Source: Actinoplanes subtropicus
GTDB taxonomy: Bacteria; Actinomycetota; Actinomycetes; Mycobacteriales; Micromonosporaceae
NCBI RefSeq assembly: GCF_000721705.1
Contig: NZ_JOJL01000012.1
Location: 62,001-126,000, forward strand
Direction of reading: 5' to 3'
DNA length: 64,000 nt
In this document: positions 1 to 9,782 of the stretch, one piece after another
How the letters are laid out: every line of letters begins with the position of its first letter
How positions within the stretch are numbered: the stretch's first letter is position 1
Made by a program: the position numbers and the translations under genes
The notes under the pieces: generated by a model
Told to the model about the DNA's origin: nothing
The model's input: only the letters and a program-made list of their open reading frames with translations
Database searches by the model: none

Positions 1-1
1 C

Positions 2-1045
2 CGGCGGCTCGGCGTGCTGGACCGGTTCGCCGGGCGGGCGGTCCGGATGGAGATCGGCTGGGAATTCCGGCGCTGGGAGAACGGCGCGGTGCTGTCCGCG
101 GAGAACCTGGCGGAGGGGTGCCTGCGCCTGTTCGGCGAGCACACCTACACCGCGCACCGTGCCGACCTGCTGGACGCGCTGCGGTCGGCGGTCCCGGAGC
201 GGGCGATCCATCTCGGCAAGCGCTGCGTCGACGTGGAGTTCGAAGGCGATCAGGCAGTTCTGCGTTTCGAGGACGGCGAGACGGTGCGCCCGGGGATCCT
301 CATCGGCGCCGACGGGGTCCACTCCCGCGTGCGCGCCGCCGTCGCCGGGCCGACGGCGGGCCGGGAGTCCGGCATCTGCGCCTTCCGGGCTCTCGTACCG
401 GCGGAGCGGTCACCAGGCTTCGCCAGGCGGCACGCCCAGACGCTGTGGATCGGGCCGGGCCACCATCTCGTGCACTATCCGGTCTCGGGCGGGGAGTATG
501 TCAACCTGGTCGCCTTCGCGCCGGCCGGGTCGGACAGCGTCGAGTCGTGGACGGCCACCGCGACGGTCGAGGAGTTCCTCGCCGAGTTCGCCGGCTGGGA
601 TCCGCGGCTGGTGGAGCTGATCACGGCGGCCGGCACGCCCGGGCGCTGGGCGTTGCTCGACCGCGAGCCCCTCGATCGCTGGAACCGGGGGAACGCGACC
701 CTGCTGGGCGACGCGGCCCACCCGATGTTCCCGTTCTTCGCCCAGGGCGCGGCCCAGGCGATCGAGGACGGCGCCGTCCTGGCGCTGTGCCTGGCGGCGG
801 ACCGGGACGACCCGATCGCGGCGCTGGGGCGCTACGAGGAGCTGCGGCGGCCCCGTACGGCACGCCTGCAGGAGGTGTCGCACGGAAGGTCGCACATCAA
901 CCACCTCCCGGACGGTCCCGAGCAGCGGGCGCGCGACCTGGGTTACGCGCAGGCCGACCCGCTCGAGGCGAACAGCTGGATCTACGAGTACGACCCGGAG
1001 CACCTGGAGAGAGGCGGATCGAAGAATGGCAGCGGTAACCGGTAG
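2..1045 (+). CDS. FAD-dependent aromatic monooxygenase, 5' end outside window
   Basis: Salicylate/3-hydroxybenzoate hydroxylase-type flavoprotein. It would hydroxylate, possibly with decarboxylation, an aromatic ring using NAD(P)H and O2. The reading frame is open to the window edge, and 347 residues are visible. The FAD-binding DG motif (ILIGADGVHSRVR, around nt 299-337) and the GD motif (LLGDAAHP, around nt 700-723) are clear, followed by the usual AIEDGAVLA helix. The N-terminal GxGxxG Rossmann loop is missing because it lies upstream, so the GTG at 14 is not the true start. The 3' end overlaps the next gene by 20 bases, so the two are probably co-translated. With the hydroxyquinol genes on the opposite strand, this enzyme is a candidate for making hydroxyquinol from a hydroxylated benzoate or resorcinol; that step is inference. 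Confidence 0.85.
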   Translation, partial: RRLGVLDRFAGRAVRMEIGWEFRRWENGAVLSAENLAEGCLRLFGEHTYTAHRADLLDALRSAVPERAIHLGKRCVDVEFEGDQAVLRFEDGETVRPGILIGADGVHSRVRAAVAGPTAGRESGICAFRALVPAERSPGFARRHAQTLWIGPGHHLVHYPVSGGEYVNLVAFAPAGSDSVESWTATATVEEFLAEFAGWDPRLVELITAAGTPGRWALLDREPLDRWNRGNATLLGDAAHPMFPFFAQGAAQAIEDGAVLALCLAADRDDPIAALGRYEELRRPRTARLQEVSHGRSHINHLPDGPEQRARDLGYAQADPLEANSWIYEYDPEHLERGGSKNGSGNR

Positions 1046-2717
1046 CGCGCTCGTCGTGCGGACCCTGCAGCGAGCCGGGGTCGAGGTGGCCTTCGGCCTG
1101 CCTGGGGCGCACATCGACAGCATTCTTCAGGACGCCCTGGACGCCAAGCTGCGGATCGTCGACGTGCGGCACGAGATGAACGCCGGGCACGCGGCCGAGG
1201 GCTACGCCCGGGTCACCGGACGTCTGGGCGTCGCCGTCGTCACGGCCGGCGGTGGCTTCACGAACGTCCTGACCTCGATCACCAACGCCTACCTGGACCG
1301 GACACCCGTCCTCTACCTCGCCGGCTCCGGCCCCCTGGAGCGGGACGACACCAACGACCAGCAGGCCGGGTTCGACCAGGTAGCGATGGCCGCCCCGGTG
1401 ACCAAGTACGCGCACCGTGTCACCCGCGCAGAGCTGATCCCCCGGCTGCTCGCCCAGGCGATCCGCACCGCCCGGTCGGAGCCCCAAGGCCCGGTACTCC
1501 TCGACATTCCCTGGGACGTCCTCCGCCAACAGGTCGACGCCGACCAGGCGGGGGAGTACCGCGTGGAGATCGACGGCACCGGCGCCGCCCCCGCCGGTGC
1601 CGTCGATCGAATCCTCGAGGCGCTGAGCGCCGCCCGGCGGCCCGTCGCGCTGGTCGGCAAGTCCTTCGTCACCGCCGAGGCACGGGCCCAGCTGCACGAG
1701 TTCGCGGCCCGCGCCGCCGTTCCCCTCCTGTCCGACTGGGAGGGCCTCGGGGCGATCGTCGGCTCCGAAGATCACGTCGGCCTGGTGCAGACCCTGGCCA
1801 CCCTGGGTGCGGACGAACGGCCCGACGTGGTCCTTCTCCTCGGGCTGCGGTTCGGCATGACCACCCAGTTCGGCACGGGGAGGTTGCTGCCGAAGAGCGC
1901 GCGGATCTTCCAGATCGACCCCGACGGACGCGAGCTCGGCCGGCTGCAGGACATCGAGCTCGGCATCCAGGCCGACCCGATCGGCACAGTCCGTGCGCTG
2001 AACGAGCGGCTGGGCGACAGGCCGGTCCCGGCGACGCGCGACGACTGGCTTGAAACCTTGCGGGACGTCGCGGCCGCCCGGCGCTCGGCGCTGGCCGCCG
2101 AGACCGAGAAGCACGAGGGCGCGATCCACCCGTACCTCGCCGTCCGTGCGATCGCCGAGAGCGTCCCCGACCAGGCCACCGTGCTCGTCGACGGCGCCCT
2201 CACCGAGCTGTGGCTCGCCGAGACGATCGCCCTCGCGCCGCTGGCCCACTACCTCGGGCACGGCTACCTCAGCTCGATGGGGTGCAACTTCGGCGTGGCC
2301 ATCGGAGCGCAGTACGCGGCTCCCGACCGGGCGACGATCCTCGTCACCGGCGACGGCGCCGTCGGCTACAGCCTCGCCGAGTTCGATTCCCTCGTACGGG
2401 CCGGACTGCCGGTCATCGTGATCGTCCTGAACAACCGGGCCTGGGGCGCCACGCTGCACACCCAGCAGTTCTTCTACGGGCAGGACCGGGTCATCAACAA
2501 CCGGCTGGAGAACGGCTCCTACAGCGGCGTGGCCCGAGCCCTCGGCGCGGTCGGCGTCGACGTCACCGAACTGGATCAGCTTCGCCCGGCGATCGAGGCG
2601 GCCCTCGCGGCCCGCCGGCCGGCCTGCATCGACGTACGGGTGAGTCTCGAGCCCATTCCGCCGGAGGAGCGCGTCATGAACGGCGAACCCCCATTTGGCG
2701 GCATCGATGGCGAGTGA
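1026..2717 (+). CDS. Thiamine diphosphate-dependent enzyme (acetolactate synthase-like)
   Basis: A 563-residue enzyme of the acetolactate synthase/benzoylformate decarboxylase superfamily. The N-terminal pyrimidine-binding domain carries the catalytic glutamate in RHEMNAGHAAEGYAR (E50). The central domain is of the FAD/DHAP type, and the C-terminal domain has the ThDP/Mg motif starting VTGDG (about residue 442) and ending in LNN. It has the usual full length. There is no small regulatory subunit nearby, and its position between a flavin monooxygenase and an importer suggests a catabolic carboligase, decarboxylase or C-C hydrolase rather than branched-chain amino acid synthesis. The substrate cannot be read from the sequence. 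The start overlaps the upstream gene, and the stop lies inside the following ABC gene. Confidence 0.85.
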   Translation: MAAVTGSALVVRTLQRAGVEVAFGLPGAHIDSILQDALDAKLRIVDVRHEMNAGHAAEGYARVTGRLGVAVVTAGGGFTNVLTSITNAYLDRTPVLYLAGSGPLERDDTNDQQAGFDQVAMAAPVTKYAHRVTRAELIPRLLAQAIRTARSEPQGPVLLDIPWDVLRQQVDADQAGEYRVEIDGTGAAPAGAVDRILEALSAARRPVALVGKSFVTAEARAQLHEFAARAAVPLLSDWEGLGAIVGSEDHVGLVQTLATLGADERPDVVLLLGLRFGMTTQFGTGRLLPKSARIFQIDPDGRELGRLQDIELGIQADPIGTVRALNERLGDRPVPATRDDWLETLRDVAAARRSALAAETEKHEGAIHPYLAVRAIAESVPDQATVLVDGALTELWLAETIALAPLAHYLGHGYLSSMGCNFGVAIGAQYAAPDRATILVTGDGAVGYSLAEFDSLVRAGLPVIVIVLNNRAWGATLHTQQFFYGQDRVINNRLENGSYSGVARALGAVGVDVTELDQLRPAIEAALAARRPACIDVRVSLEPIPPEERVMNGEPPFGGIDGE

Positions 2718-4257
2718 ATCTCCGCGGCTCGAGGTCCGCAACCTGTCCAAGACGTTCGCCGGCGTCACGGTCCTCGAGAAGGCGAGCCTGGCGCTCGCCC
2801 CGGGCGAGGTGCACGGCCTCGTCGGACCGAACGGCTCCGGCAAGTCGACGCTCATCAAGCTGATCTCCGGCGTCTACTCGGCGGATCCGGACGGCGAGAT
2901 CCTCCTCGACGGCGAGCGGATCGGCCCGCCGATCAAAGCGAGAGCGCTGCACGGACAGGGTCTCTCGTTCGTGCACCAGGACCTCGGTCTCGTGCCCGAC
3001 CTCTCGGTGCGCGACAACGTGCGGGTCGGCCGGCACGCGGTCAACCCGGCCACCCGCTGGATCCGCACCGCCCAGGACGCCGCCGCCGTCAGCGAGACGC
3101 TGAACTATCTGCGCACCGACATCGACCCGTCGGCCAAGGTCTCGACCCTGCTGCCCAGCGAGCGGGTCGCCGTCGCGGTCGCGCGCGCCCTGCAGGACCG
3201 CACCCCGGGCGCCGGCGTCGTGGTCTTCGACGAGTCCTCGCGCGCCATCCCGCACGAGGCGCTCCCGGCGTTCTACGACATGATCCGCCTGCTCACGAGC
3301 GAGGGCACGGCCGTGCTGTTCGTCAGCCACGACCTCAAGGAGGTGCTGGAGGTCGCCGACCGGGCGACCGTGCTGCGCAACGGGCGCGTCGTGGAAACCG
3401 GCATTGCGACGGCGGGGCTCGACGAGGCCAAGCTGACCAGCCTCGTCCTGGGCCGCGCCGCGGAACTCGGCGACATCATGACGAGCCTGCCACCCACGCC
3501 CCGGCTCGAGAAGGTGGAACTGGTCGACGTCACCGGCGGACGGGTCGAGGGCGTGAGCGCCACCGTCCACCGCGGCGAGGTGGTCGGATTCACCGGGACG
3601 GTCGACTCCGGCCTGTCGGACGTCGGGCCGGTTCTCGGCGGGGACCGGCGAGGCGCCGGCCAGGTCAAGCTCGGCGGACGCGTCGTCGACCTGGCCCGGG
3701 CCACGGTAGTCGACCTCCTCGACGCCGGGATCGCCTTCATCCCCGCCGATCGGCACGACAAAGGCATCGCCCTCGAGCTGTCGGTCGAGGAGAACGCCAC
3801 CCTCCCGCACCTGCGCAGCCGGGGAAAGCCCTGGTGGACCGGGCTGAGGTGGCAGCGCGCCGAGACCGAGGGCATCATCGCCCGGTTCGACATCCGGCCG
3901 CCGAACCCCAGAATGCCGGTCGCCGCGATGTCCGGCGGCAACCAGCAGAAGGTGCTGCTCGGCAAGTGGCTCCTCGGCACGCCCGACCTCCTCGTGCTCG
4001 ACGACCCCACCCAGGCGGTCGATGTCGGCGCGCGGCACGCGATCCTCACGGCGAGCCGACGGGCCGCCGCCGACGGATCCGCGGTCATCGTCTGCTCCGC
4101 CGAGGTCGACGACCTCGCGGCGATCTGCGACCGCGTCCTCATCCTCCAGGACGGCCGGACCGTCCGCGAGCTGACGCGACCGTTCGACGCGGACGCCATC
4201 CTCGCCGCGATCTTCGCGGTCGACGACGCAACCACTCCCGCAGGCGAGGCCCGATGA
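2707..4257 (+). CDS. Ribose-type ABC importer, double ATP-binding protein
   Basis: RbsA/MglA-type protein with two fused nucleotide-binding domains that energises import by the next gene's permease. The first domain has Walker A GPNGSGKST (residues 40-48), a Q-loop (VHQD) and Walker B (VVVFDES), but its signature reads LLPSERVAVA instead of LSGGQ. The second domain lacks a good Walker A (TGTVDSGLSD), as is normal for this family, keeps MSGGNQQKVLLGKWL, and has LDDPTQ with Asp in place of the catalytic Glu. I chose ATG 2707; a TTG at 2695 in the same frame is also possible. It overlaps the upstream gene by 11 bases and ends in an ATGA overlap with the permease. Confidence 0.85.
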   Translation: MASESPRLEVRNLSKTFAGVTVLEKASLALAPGEVHGLVGPNGSGKSTLIKLISGVYSADPDGEILLDGERIGPPIKARALHGQGLSFVHQDLGLVPDLSVRDNVRVGRHAVNPATRWIRTAQDAAAVSETLNYLRTDIDPSAKVSTLLPSERVAVAVARALQDRTPGAGVVVFDESSRAIPHEALPAFYDMIRLLTSEGTAVLFVSHDLKEVLEVADRATVLRNGRVVETGIATAGLDEAKLTSLVLGRAAELGDIMTSLPPTPRLEKVELVDVTGGRVEGVSATVHRGEVVGFTGTVDSGLSDVGPVLGGDRRGAGQVKLGGRVVDLARATVVDLLDAGIAFIPADRHDKGIALELSVEENATLPHLRSRGKPWWTGLRWQRAETEGIIARFDIRPPNPRMPVAAMSGGNQQKVLLGKWLLGTPDLLVLDDPTQAVDVGARHAILTASRRAAADGSAVIVCSAEVDDLAAICDRVLILQDGRTVRELTRPFDADAILAAIFAVDDATTPAGEAR

Positions 4258-5279
4258 CAACCACACGGTCACAACCCACCCTCGACACGAACGCCGCGCG
4301 TGTCGCTCGCCGGCGGACGGGCATCCCGTTCGCCCGGGCAACCGCCTACGTGCTTCAGCGCTACAGCCTCGTGCTGCTCTGGGCCGTCATGGTGGTGCTC
4401 TTCCTCCTGCTGCTCCCGAACGGCGTCGACCTCGCCAACGCCTCGCGGGCGGTCCTGGGCCAGCAAACACCGGTGGTCTTCCTCGGCCTCGCGGTCATCG
4501 TCACCATCGCCGTCGGCGAGTTCGACCTGTCGTTCGCCTTCGTCTACGGCTTGGCCGGAACCGCGTTCCCGGCTCTCGTCGTCCTGGACGGCTGGCCGGT
4601 CCCGCTGGCGCTGCTCGCGGCCCTCGCGGCGGCGCTGCTCGTCGGCCTCATCAACGCCGTACTCGTGGTCATCGTCGGGATCAGCTCGATCGTCGTCACC
4701 CTCGGCACCGGCAGCGTCGCCCTGGGGATCGCGCTGTTCCTGTCGAACCAGTCGAACGTGAGCGGCCTCGACCCGGCGCTCGCGCAGGTCGCGCTGGGCC
4801 GCTTCCTGGGCCTCCCGGCGGTGTTCTGGTACGGCGTCGTGCTCGTCATCATCACCGCGTACGTCATGAGCGCCACCCCACTCGGCCGATCGATGCTGTT
4901 CGTCGGCTCCAACCCGAACGTCGCGCGGCTCGCCGGCATCCCCGTCCGTCGCGTCCGGTTCGGGGCCTACCTGGTGGCCGCCCTGCTCAGCGGCGCCATC
5001 GGCATCATCCTCGCCTGCGGCGTCGGCGGGTTCAGCACCGCGACGGCTCAGGTGCAGCTGATGCCGGCCCTCGCCGCCGTGTTCCTCGGGACGATCGCAG
5101 TGGTCCCGGGGCGCCTCAACGCGATCGGCATGCTCATCGCCGCCTACTTCCTGCTATCGGGCGTGTTCGGGCTGCAACTGCTCGGGCTGTCCGGATGGGT
5201 GACCAACGTCTTCTACGGCGCGGCGCTGATCGTCGCCATCACTGTGTCGCTTCTGCTGCGACGCCGCGCCCGAGCCTGA
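4254..5279 (+). CDS. Ribose-type ABC importer permease
   Basis: RbsC/BPD_transp_2-family inner-membrane permease of 341 residues, with about eight to ten hydrophobic segments starting at YSLVLLWAVMVVLFLLLLP. The family hallmark near residue 220 (LFVGSNPNVARLAGIPVRRVRFGAYLVAA) corresponds to the GGNxxAARLSGI cytoplasmic loop. The ATG overlaps the ATPase stop as ATGA, so translation is coupled. The frame is open well upstream, but the earlier part has no family similarity. It should transport the ligand of the downstream lipoprotein, which is truncated here, so the importer is probably inactive unless another binding protein serves it. Confidence 0.88.
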   Translation: MTTTRSQPTLDTNAARVARRRTGIPFARATAYVLQRYSLVLLWAVMVVLFLLLLPNGVDLANASRAVLGQQTPVVFLGLAVIVTIAVGEFDLSFAFVYGLAGTAFPALVVLDGWPVPLALLAALAAALLVGLINAVLVVIVGISSIVVTLGTGSVALGIALFLSNQSNVSGLDPALAQVALGRFLGLPAVFWYGVVLVIITAYVMSATPLGRSMLFVGSNPNVARLAGIPVRRVRFGAYLVAALLSGAIGIILACGVGGFSTATAQVQLMPALAAVFLGTIAVVPGRLNAIGMLIAAYFLLSGVFGLQLLGLSGWVTNVFYGAALIVAITVSLLLRRRARA

Positions 5280-5301
5280 TTCCAGTGGAGGAAAATTTAT
5301 T

Positions 5302-5625
5302 ATGATAAATACAGCTAAACGCATGCTTGTCGTGGCGTCGGCACTCGTCCTCGCCGGCTGCGGCAGCACCTCGGCGGCCTCGGGCCCATCCGGAAACGCG
5401 GCGAGCGCCGTTCCGGCCGCCGTCACCGAGGCGGTCACATCCGCGAGCCAGCCGATCGACACTTTCGTCGCGCCGGGCCCGGCCATCGACACGTCGAAGA
5501 TCACCGGCGGCAAGGTCTACGTCATCGTGCCGGCGCTCGAGGTGCAAGACTTCTCAGTCGTCGCGAACGAGATCAAGACCCGTCGCGCCACAGGTAGATC
5601 TGCGGGAAGCCCGTCCGGATCATGA
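5302..5625 (+). pseudogene. Truncated substrate-binding lipoprotein of the ABC importer
   Basis: The first 90 or so residues look like a normal periplasmic-binding lipoprotein: start MINTAKRM, hydrophobic core, lipobox LAGC, a Ser/Ala/Pro-rich linker, then the first beta strand of the fold (GGKVYVIVPALEVQDFSVVANEIK). After about nt 5,578 the frame reads unrelated sequence and stops at 107 residues; family members are around 350-400. A strong ribosome site (GGAGGAAAA) precedes the ATG, so the fragment is probably still translated and lipidated. The break coincides with the truncation of the convergent gene at 5573-5671, so this looks like a deletion endpoint, not a frameshift. Confidence 0.8.
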
Positions 5626-5671
5626 AGAGATCGGGAAGGAGCTCGTGGATCTCCGTCGTTCGATCGTCCAT
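5573..5671 (-). pseudogene. 5' fragment of a metallo-beta-lactamase-fold hydrolase gene
   Basis: Thirty-two codons from an ATG 7 bases downstream of the dioxygenase stop. The peptide (MDDRTTEIHELLPDLFMIRT, continuing GFPQIYLWRDGS) matches the opening strands of MBL-fold hydrolases, whose next residues would be a GLTLVDTG-type turn before the HxHxDH zinc site. Here the frame meets a stop just after WRDG, at the same point where the facing lipoprotein gene loses homology. The gene was the last of the dioxygenase operon and has lost its 3' end. Family assignment rests on a short stretch and is an inference. Confidence 0.6.
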
Positions 5672-5678
5672 GGGTGCC

Positions 5679-6572
5679 TCACACGCCCGCGGGAGCGAGG
5701 ACGATATCGAAACGCACCCGGCTCCAGGCGCCGTCGACGACGCGACCGTCGGGCGTCGGCGTTCCGGCGGGCTGCCGCTCGAACCTCTTGATCAGGGAGT
5801 CCTTCACGCCGAAGACGGTGTCCTTGCGGCCGATCGGGTCGTCCTCCGGGAAGATGTGCGTCACGAGCGTGCGCGCCTCCTCGTGAGACACCATGAAGTG
5901 CAGGTGGCTCGCGCGCAGCGGGGAGCGGCCGACCGCGTCGAGCATCGCGCCGACGGGTCCGTCGTTCGGGATGGGGTACGGCGTCGGGGTGAGACCCCAG
6001 AAGCGGTAGCCGCCGTCGTCCGCGGAGAACAGGTGCCCTCGGGCGGCGCGCTTGCCGGCGTCGTACTGCACGTCGTAGAGACCGTCCTCGTCGGCCTCCC
6101 AGATCTCGATCCGGGCGCCGGCCAGCGGCTTGCCGTCGGTGCCGGTGACGGTGCCCTCGACCCAGCAGGGCTCGCCGGGGGCGCCGAAGGACAGATCGCC
6201 GCCGGCCTCGATCGGCGGGGAGTCGGCGACGAAGAACGGCCCGAAGACGGTCGCCTCGGTGGCGCCCTGGTAGGCCTGGTTGTTCACGTTGATCGTCTGC
6301 ATGCTGGCGCCGAGGGTGTCGGAGAGCAGGATGAATTCCTGCCGTACGTCGTCGGTGATGTGACCGGCCAGGGTGAGGAACTCGATCGCCGCGGCCCACT
6401 CCCGTTCGGTCAGCCGGACCTCGCGGATGAACGCGTGCAGATGCCGGACCAGGCTCACCATGAGCTCCTTCAGCCGCGAGTCGGGGCAGGTGTCGAAGGA
6501 CGCCACGACGGCGTCGACGAGGCCCTGTTCGACGGCCTGCTGCTCGGGTGACACCTCGCGCTGGGTTGCCAT
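5679..6572 (-). CDS. Intradiol ring-cleavage dioxygenase (hydroxyquinol 1,2-dioxygenase type)
   Basis: A 297-residue non-haem Fe(III) dioxygenase that opens the ring of a catechol or hydroxyquinol between the hydroxyls. An alpha-helical N-terminal dimerisation domain precedes the beta-sandwich catalytic domain. The four iron ligands are visible: Y166 (LYDVQY), Y199 ([11 protein letters not shown]), H223 and H225 (SHLHF). The length and the neighbouring maleylacetate reductase favour hydroxyquinol as substrate, giving maleylacetate directly; catechol or chlorocatechol cannot be excluded. The start ATG has GGAGG 6 bases upstream. It is the penultimate gene of the minus-strand operon, 11 bases after the reductase. 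Confidence 0.88.
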   Translation of the reverse strand: MATQREVSPEQQAVEQGLVDAVVASFDTCPDSRLKELMVSLVRHLHAFIREVRLTEREWAAAIEFLTLAGHITDDVRQEFILLSDTLGASMQTINVNNQAYQGATEATVFGPFFVADSPPIEAGGDLSFGAPGEPCWVEGTVTGTDGKPLAGARIEIWEADEDGLYDVQYDAGKRAARGHLFSADDGGYRFWGLTPTPYPIPNDGPVGAMLDAVGRSPLRASHLHFMVSHEEARTLVTHIFPEDDPIGRKDTVFGVKDSLIKRFERQPAGTPTPDGRVVDGAWSRVRFDIVLAPAGV

Positions 6573-6583
6573 GGCGGCCTCCT

Positions 6584-7639
6584 TCAGTTGATCGGTTCGC
6601 CGGCCCACGCGGCCTCCAGCAACGCGGTCAGGCTTTCCTCGGTGACGGGGGCCGGGTTGCCGGCCGGGATCGCTCTCATGACCGGTCCGACCGCCTTGGC
6701 GATGCCGTCCTCGGGCATGCCGTGGTCGCGCAGGGCCCGCGGCGCGTCCAGCACCTCCCGCAGCGCGGCCAGGCCGGCACTCGCCGTCCGAGCGCCGAAG
6801 GCCTGGGCGATGCGGGCCTCCGCCTCGGGGGCGTTCGGGGCGTTGAAGGCCAGCACATAGGGCAGCACCACGGCGTGGGTCTGGGCGTGCGGGAGGTTGA
6901 ACATGCCGCCGAGGACGTGGCAGATCTTGTGATGCATGCCGGATCCTGCCGAGGCGAACGCGACCGCGGCGAGGTAGGCGCCGTACAGCGTCTGCTCGAT
7001 GCCCTCGACGCCGGCCGGATCCTTTGCCACCGCGGGCAGGCCGGCCGCCAGCCCGCGGATCGCCTCCTGCGCCAGCGCCCGGTCGATCGGGTCCGTGCGC
7101 GGACCCCACATCGCGTCGACGCCGTGCGCCAGCGCGTTGAGGCCGCTGGCCACGGTCATCTCGGCGGGCAGCGTGGTCAGCAGGGCGGCGTCGTAGACGA
7201 CCGACGCGGGCAGCACCTTGCGGTCCGCGCCGGTCGTCTTGGTCCGGCCCCGGGTCAGGCCCCAGACATTGGTGGCCTCGGAGCCGGCGTACGTGGTGGG
7301 CACGGCGACGATCGGCAGCCCGGTGATCATCGCGACCGCCTTGGCGAGCCCGGTGGTGGAGCCGCCGCCGACGCTGACCAGGATGTCCGCGCCCGCGCCG
7401 GCCGCCGCGTGCCGGGCGCGTAGCGCGACCTCGACCGGTACGTGCATCACGACCTCCTCGTGCCGCAGCACGACCGGGAGCTGCTCGGCGATCGGGTCGG
7501 CCAGGTCCTTCTCGCGGTCCGAGGCGATCAGCATGACCTTGGCGCCGCCGAGCGCTTCGACCTCGGCCGCCACGGCGGCGGGCGACTCGCCGGCCGCGAA
7601 CACCACTCGCTGGCCGAGGGTCTCGTGGGTGAACCGCAT
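6584..7639 (-). CDS. Maleylacetate reductase
   Basis: A 351-residue iron-containing alcohol dehydrogenase-family protein that reduces maleylacetate to 3-oxoadipate with NAD(P)H. The nucleotide-binding [13 protein letters not shown] motif (about residue 95), [14 protein letters not shown], and the metal/active-site histidines in [11 protein letters not shown] and [13 protein letters not shown] are all present and typical of MacA/TcpD-type enzymes. The start ATG directly abuts the stop of the NTF2-like gene upstream (TGA then ATG). Together with the dioxygenase it forms the lower hydroxyquinol branch feeding the 3-oxoadipate pathway. Confidence 0.9.
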   Translation of the reverse strand: MRFTHETLGQRVVFAAGESPAAVAAEVEALGGAKVMLIASDREKDLADPIAEQLPVVLRHEEVVMHVPVEVALRARHAAAGAGADILVSVGGGSTTGLAKAVAMITGLPIVAVPTTYAGSEATNVWGLTRGRTKTTGADRKVLPASVVYDAALLTTLPAEMTVASGLNALAHGVDAMWGPRTDPIDRALAQEAIRGLAAGLPAVAKDPAGVEGIEQTLYGAYLAAVAFASAGSGMHHKICHVLGGMFNLPHAQTHAVVLPYVLAFNAPNAPEAEARIAQAFGARTASAGLAALREVLDAPRALRDHGMPEDGIAKAVGPVMRAIPAGNPAPVTEESLTALLEAAWAGEPIN

Positions 7640-8227
7640 TCAGCCCTCCGCCAGCCATCGTGCGCCCTCGGCGTAGAGCCGCTCGACGGCCGCACCGGTC
7701 AGGCCGGGCAGTCCGTCCCGTACGGTGAAACCGGTCTTTGTCTGTAGATAGGCCAGGTGCCGGTAGCCGATCGGGAACCGGTTCAGCAGCCCGGGGTCCA
7801 GCGTCAGCGAGGCGGCCGGGTCGACGACGTCGAGCCGGTCCTTCTCGTAGATCGGCTGCCGCCGAACGATCGTCCAGCGGGCCTCGTGGCGGGCGAGGAG
7901 GTCGTAGAAGCGGCCGGTGCAGACGACATCGGCCTCGACGCCGTCGATCGTCGCGCGCTGGTTGATGGTCATTTTGGTCTGGGCGATGGCCCGGTCGCCG
8001 GCGACGTCTGCCGTGTGGCCGCCGAGGAAGTGCAGGATGCTGACGCCGTTCTCGAAGCCCTCCCGGCTGGCCTTGATGAAGTCGGCGGCGCTGCCGTGGA
8101 ACCAGGTGGCGCTCATCCGGCCGTCGCGCGGGTGCCAGACGGTGGCGAACCGGTCCCAGTTCCCGGCGTCGCGCCACAGCGCCCAGTTCTCGACGAGCTG
8201 CCGGATCTCGGCGCGGTCGTCGGTCAT
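7640..8227 (-). CDS. NTF2-like (SnoaL-type) protein
   Basis: A 195-residue protein whose first 135 residues have the cone-shaped SnoaL/NTF2-like pattern: an N-terminal helix ([30 protein letters not shown]), then strands ending in [15 protein letters not shown]. The family includes dehydratases, isomerases and small subunits of ring hydroxylases, so the reaction cannot be assigned. The C-terminal 60 residues ([22 protein letters not shown]) are a distinctive extension seen in proteins of aromatic-degradation operons. It overlaps the aldehyde dehydrogenase stop by one base and abuts the reductase start, so it is fully embedded in the operon. Confidence 0.75.
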   Translation of the reverse strand: MTDDRAEIRQLVENWALWRDAGNWDRFATVWHPRDGRMSATWFHGSAADFIKASREGFENGVSILHFLGGHTADVAGDRAIAQTKMTINQRATIDGVEADVVCTGRFYDLLARHEARWTIVRRQPIYEKDRLDVVDPAASLTLDPGLLNRFPIGYRHLAYLQTKTGFTVRDGLPGLTGAAVERLYAEGARWLAEG

Positions 8228-9699
8228 CAGATGGGGTAGTGCCGGGAGCCGGACTGGATGGTGATCCAGCGCAATTCGGTGAACTCCTCCAGCGCGGCGC
8301 GGGAGCCGAACCGGCCCCAGCCGCTGGCGCCGACGCCGCCGAAGGGCATCTGCGGCTCGTCGTGCACGGTGGCGCCGTTGATGTGGCAGATGCCGGACTT
8401 GATCCGGCGGGCGACGTCGAGCGCCGCGGCGGCGTCCCGGCCGAAGACCGCGGCGGAGAGCCCGTACTCGGTGTCGTTGGCGACCGCGACGGCCTCGTCG
8501 ACCGAGTCCACCTCGACGATCGAGACCACCGGGCCGAAGGACTCCTCACGGTAGATGCGCATCTCCGGCGTGACCCCGCGCAGTACGGTCGGCCGCACGA
8601 ACAGGCCGTCGTTCGTGCCACCGGTGAGGATCTCCGCACCCTTGGCCCGGGCGTCCTCGATCAGCGCGATCACGTGGTCGCGGGCGCCGGCGTGCACCAG
8701 CGGCCCGATCTGCGAGGCGGGGTCGCTCGGCGGGCCGACGATGAGTTTGGCGGCCCGCTCGGCCAGGCGGGTGGACAGCTCGTCGGCGATGTCCCGGCCG
8801 ACGATGACGCGCTCGGTGGACATGCAGATCTCGCCCTGGTTCATGAAGGCGCCGAAGCTGGCCGCCGCGGCGGCCTCGTCCAGATCCGCGTCGGGGAGCA
8901 CCACGAGCGGCGCCTTGCCGCCGAGCTCGAGGACCACCCGGGTCAGGTGGCGGCCGCCGAGCTCGCCGATGATCCGGCCGACGCGGCTGGATCCGGTGAA
9001 GTTCACCCGGGTCACGGCGGGGTGCGCGATCAGGGCCTCGACGACCGCGGGGCCGTCCTCGGGCGCGTTGCTGATCAGGTTCACCGCCCCGGCCGGCACG
9101 CCGGCGTCGTGCAAAACCTGGACGATCGCGGCCTGGGTGAGCGGCGTCTGCTCGGAGGACTTCAGCACCACCGTGTTGCCCCAGACCAAAGGCCACACCA
9201 CCGCGCGTACGCCGAGGATCAGCGGAGCGTTCCACGGTGCGATGCCGACCACCACGCCGACCGGCTGCCGCACGGCGAGGGCGGTGAGGCCGGGCACGTC
9301 GGACGGGATGACCTCGCCGACGGCCGCGTAGGCCTGGGCCGCCGCCTCGGTGAGCATGCCCTTCGCGACGTGCACGTTGAAGCCGCACCAGGGCAGCGTG
9401 GCGCCCATCTCGCGGCTCATCGTCGCGACGATCTCGCCGGCGCGCTCACCCAGCAGGGCGGCCGCCCGCTCGAGCGCGGACCGGCGGGCGGCCGGCGGCA
9501 GGCCCGACCACTCGGCGAGGGCGGCCGACGCCGCGGCCACCGCGCGATTGACGTCCTCGACGGTGGCCGCGGCGACCCGCGCGATCGGTTCGCCGCTCAG
9601 CGCTTCGGTCGTGGTGTAGTAGCGGCCGTCACCGGCCGGGACGTGCTTGCCGGCGATGAGTAGATCGCTGGTCCGGACCTCTGTTTCTGTGGCTGACAT
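8227..9699 (-). CDS. Aldehyde dehydrogenase (salicylaldehyde/vanillin dehydrogenase-like)
   Basis: A 490-residue NAD(P)-dependent aldehyde dehydrogenase that would oxidise an aromatic aldehyde to the acid. Catalytic residues are present: N157 (APWNAP), E258 (LELGGKAP), C292 (GEICMSTE), and the C-terminal [15 protein letters not shown] loop. The [15 protein letters not shown] segment recalls the salicylaldehyde/vanillin dehydrogenase branch. I chose ATG 9699 because AAGGTAGGG lies just upstream; an in-frame ATG at 9714 is less well placed. An inverted repeat at 9783-9805 separates it from the upstream gene, so it may also have its own regulation. Confidence 0.87.
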   Translation of the reverse strand: MSATETEVRTSDLLIAGKHVPAGDGRYYTTTEALSGEPIARVAAATVEDVNRAVAAASAALAEWSGLPPAARRSALERAAALLGERAGEIVATMSREMGATLPWCGFNVHVAKGMLTEAAAQAYAAVGEVIPSDVPGLTALAVRQPVGVVVGIAPWNAPLILGVRAVVWPLVWGNTVVLKSSEQTPLTQAAIVQVLHDAGVPAGAVNLISNAPEDGPAVVEALIAHPAVTRVNFTGSSRVGRIIGELGGRHLTRVVLELGGKAPLVVLPDADLDEAAAAASFGAFMNQGEICMSTERVIVGRDIADELSTRLAERAAKLIVGPPSDPASQIGPLVHAGARDHVIALIEDARAKGAEILTGGTNDGLFVRPTVLRGVTPEMRIYREESFGPVVSIVEVDSVDEAVAVANDTEYGLSAAVFGRDAAAALDVARRIKSGICHINGATVHDEPQMPFGGVGASGWGRFGSRAALEEFTELRWITIQSGSRHYPI

Positions 9700-9782
9700 T
9701 CGCCCTACCTTCATGACAGCGGCGATCGCCGCACGAACCGGTCGCGTGGAACTTTCCGTGACTCCGGACCTGCCCTGAACCC

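Noticed and set aside
897..2858. Very long open frame antisense to the ThDP gene
   Set aside because: The plus strand has a perfect family match; the antisense frame is an artefact of high GC codon usage.
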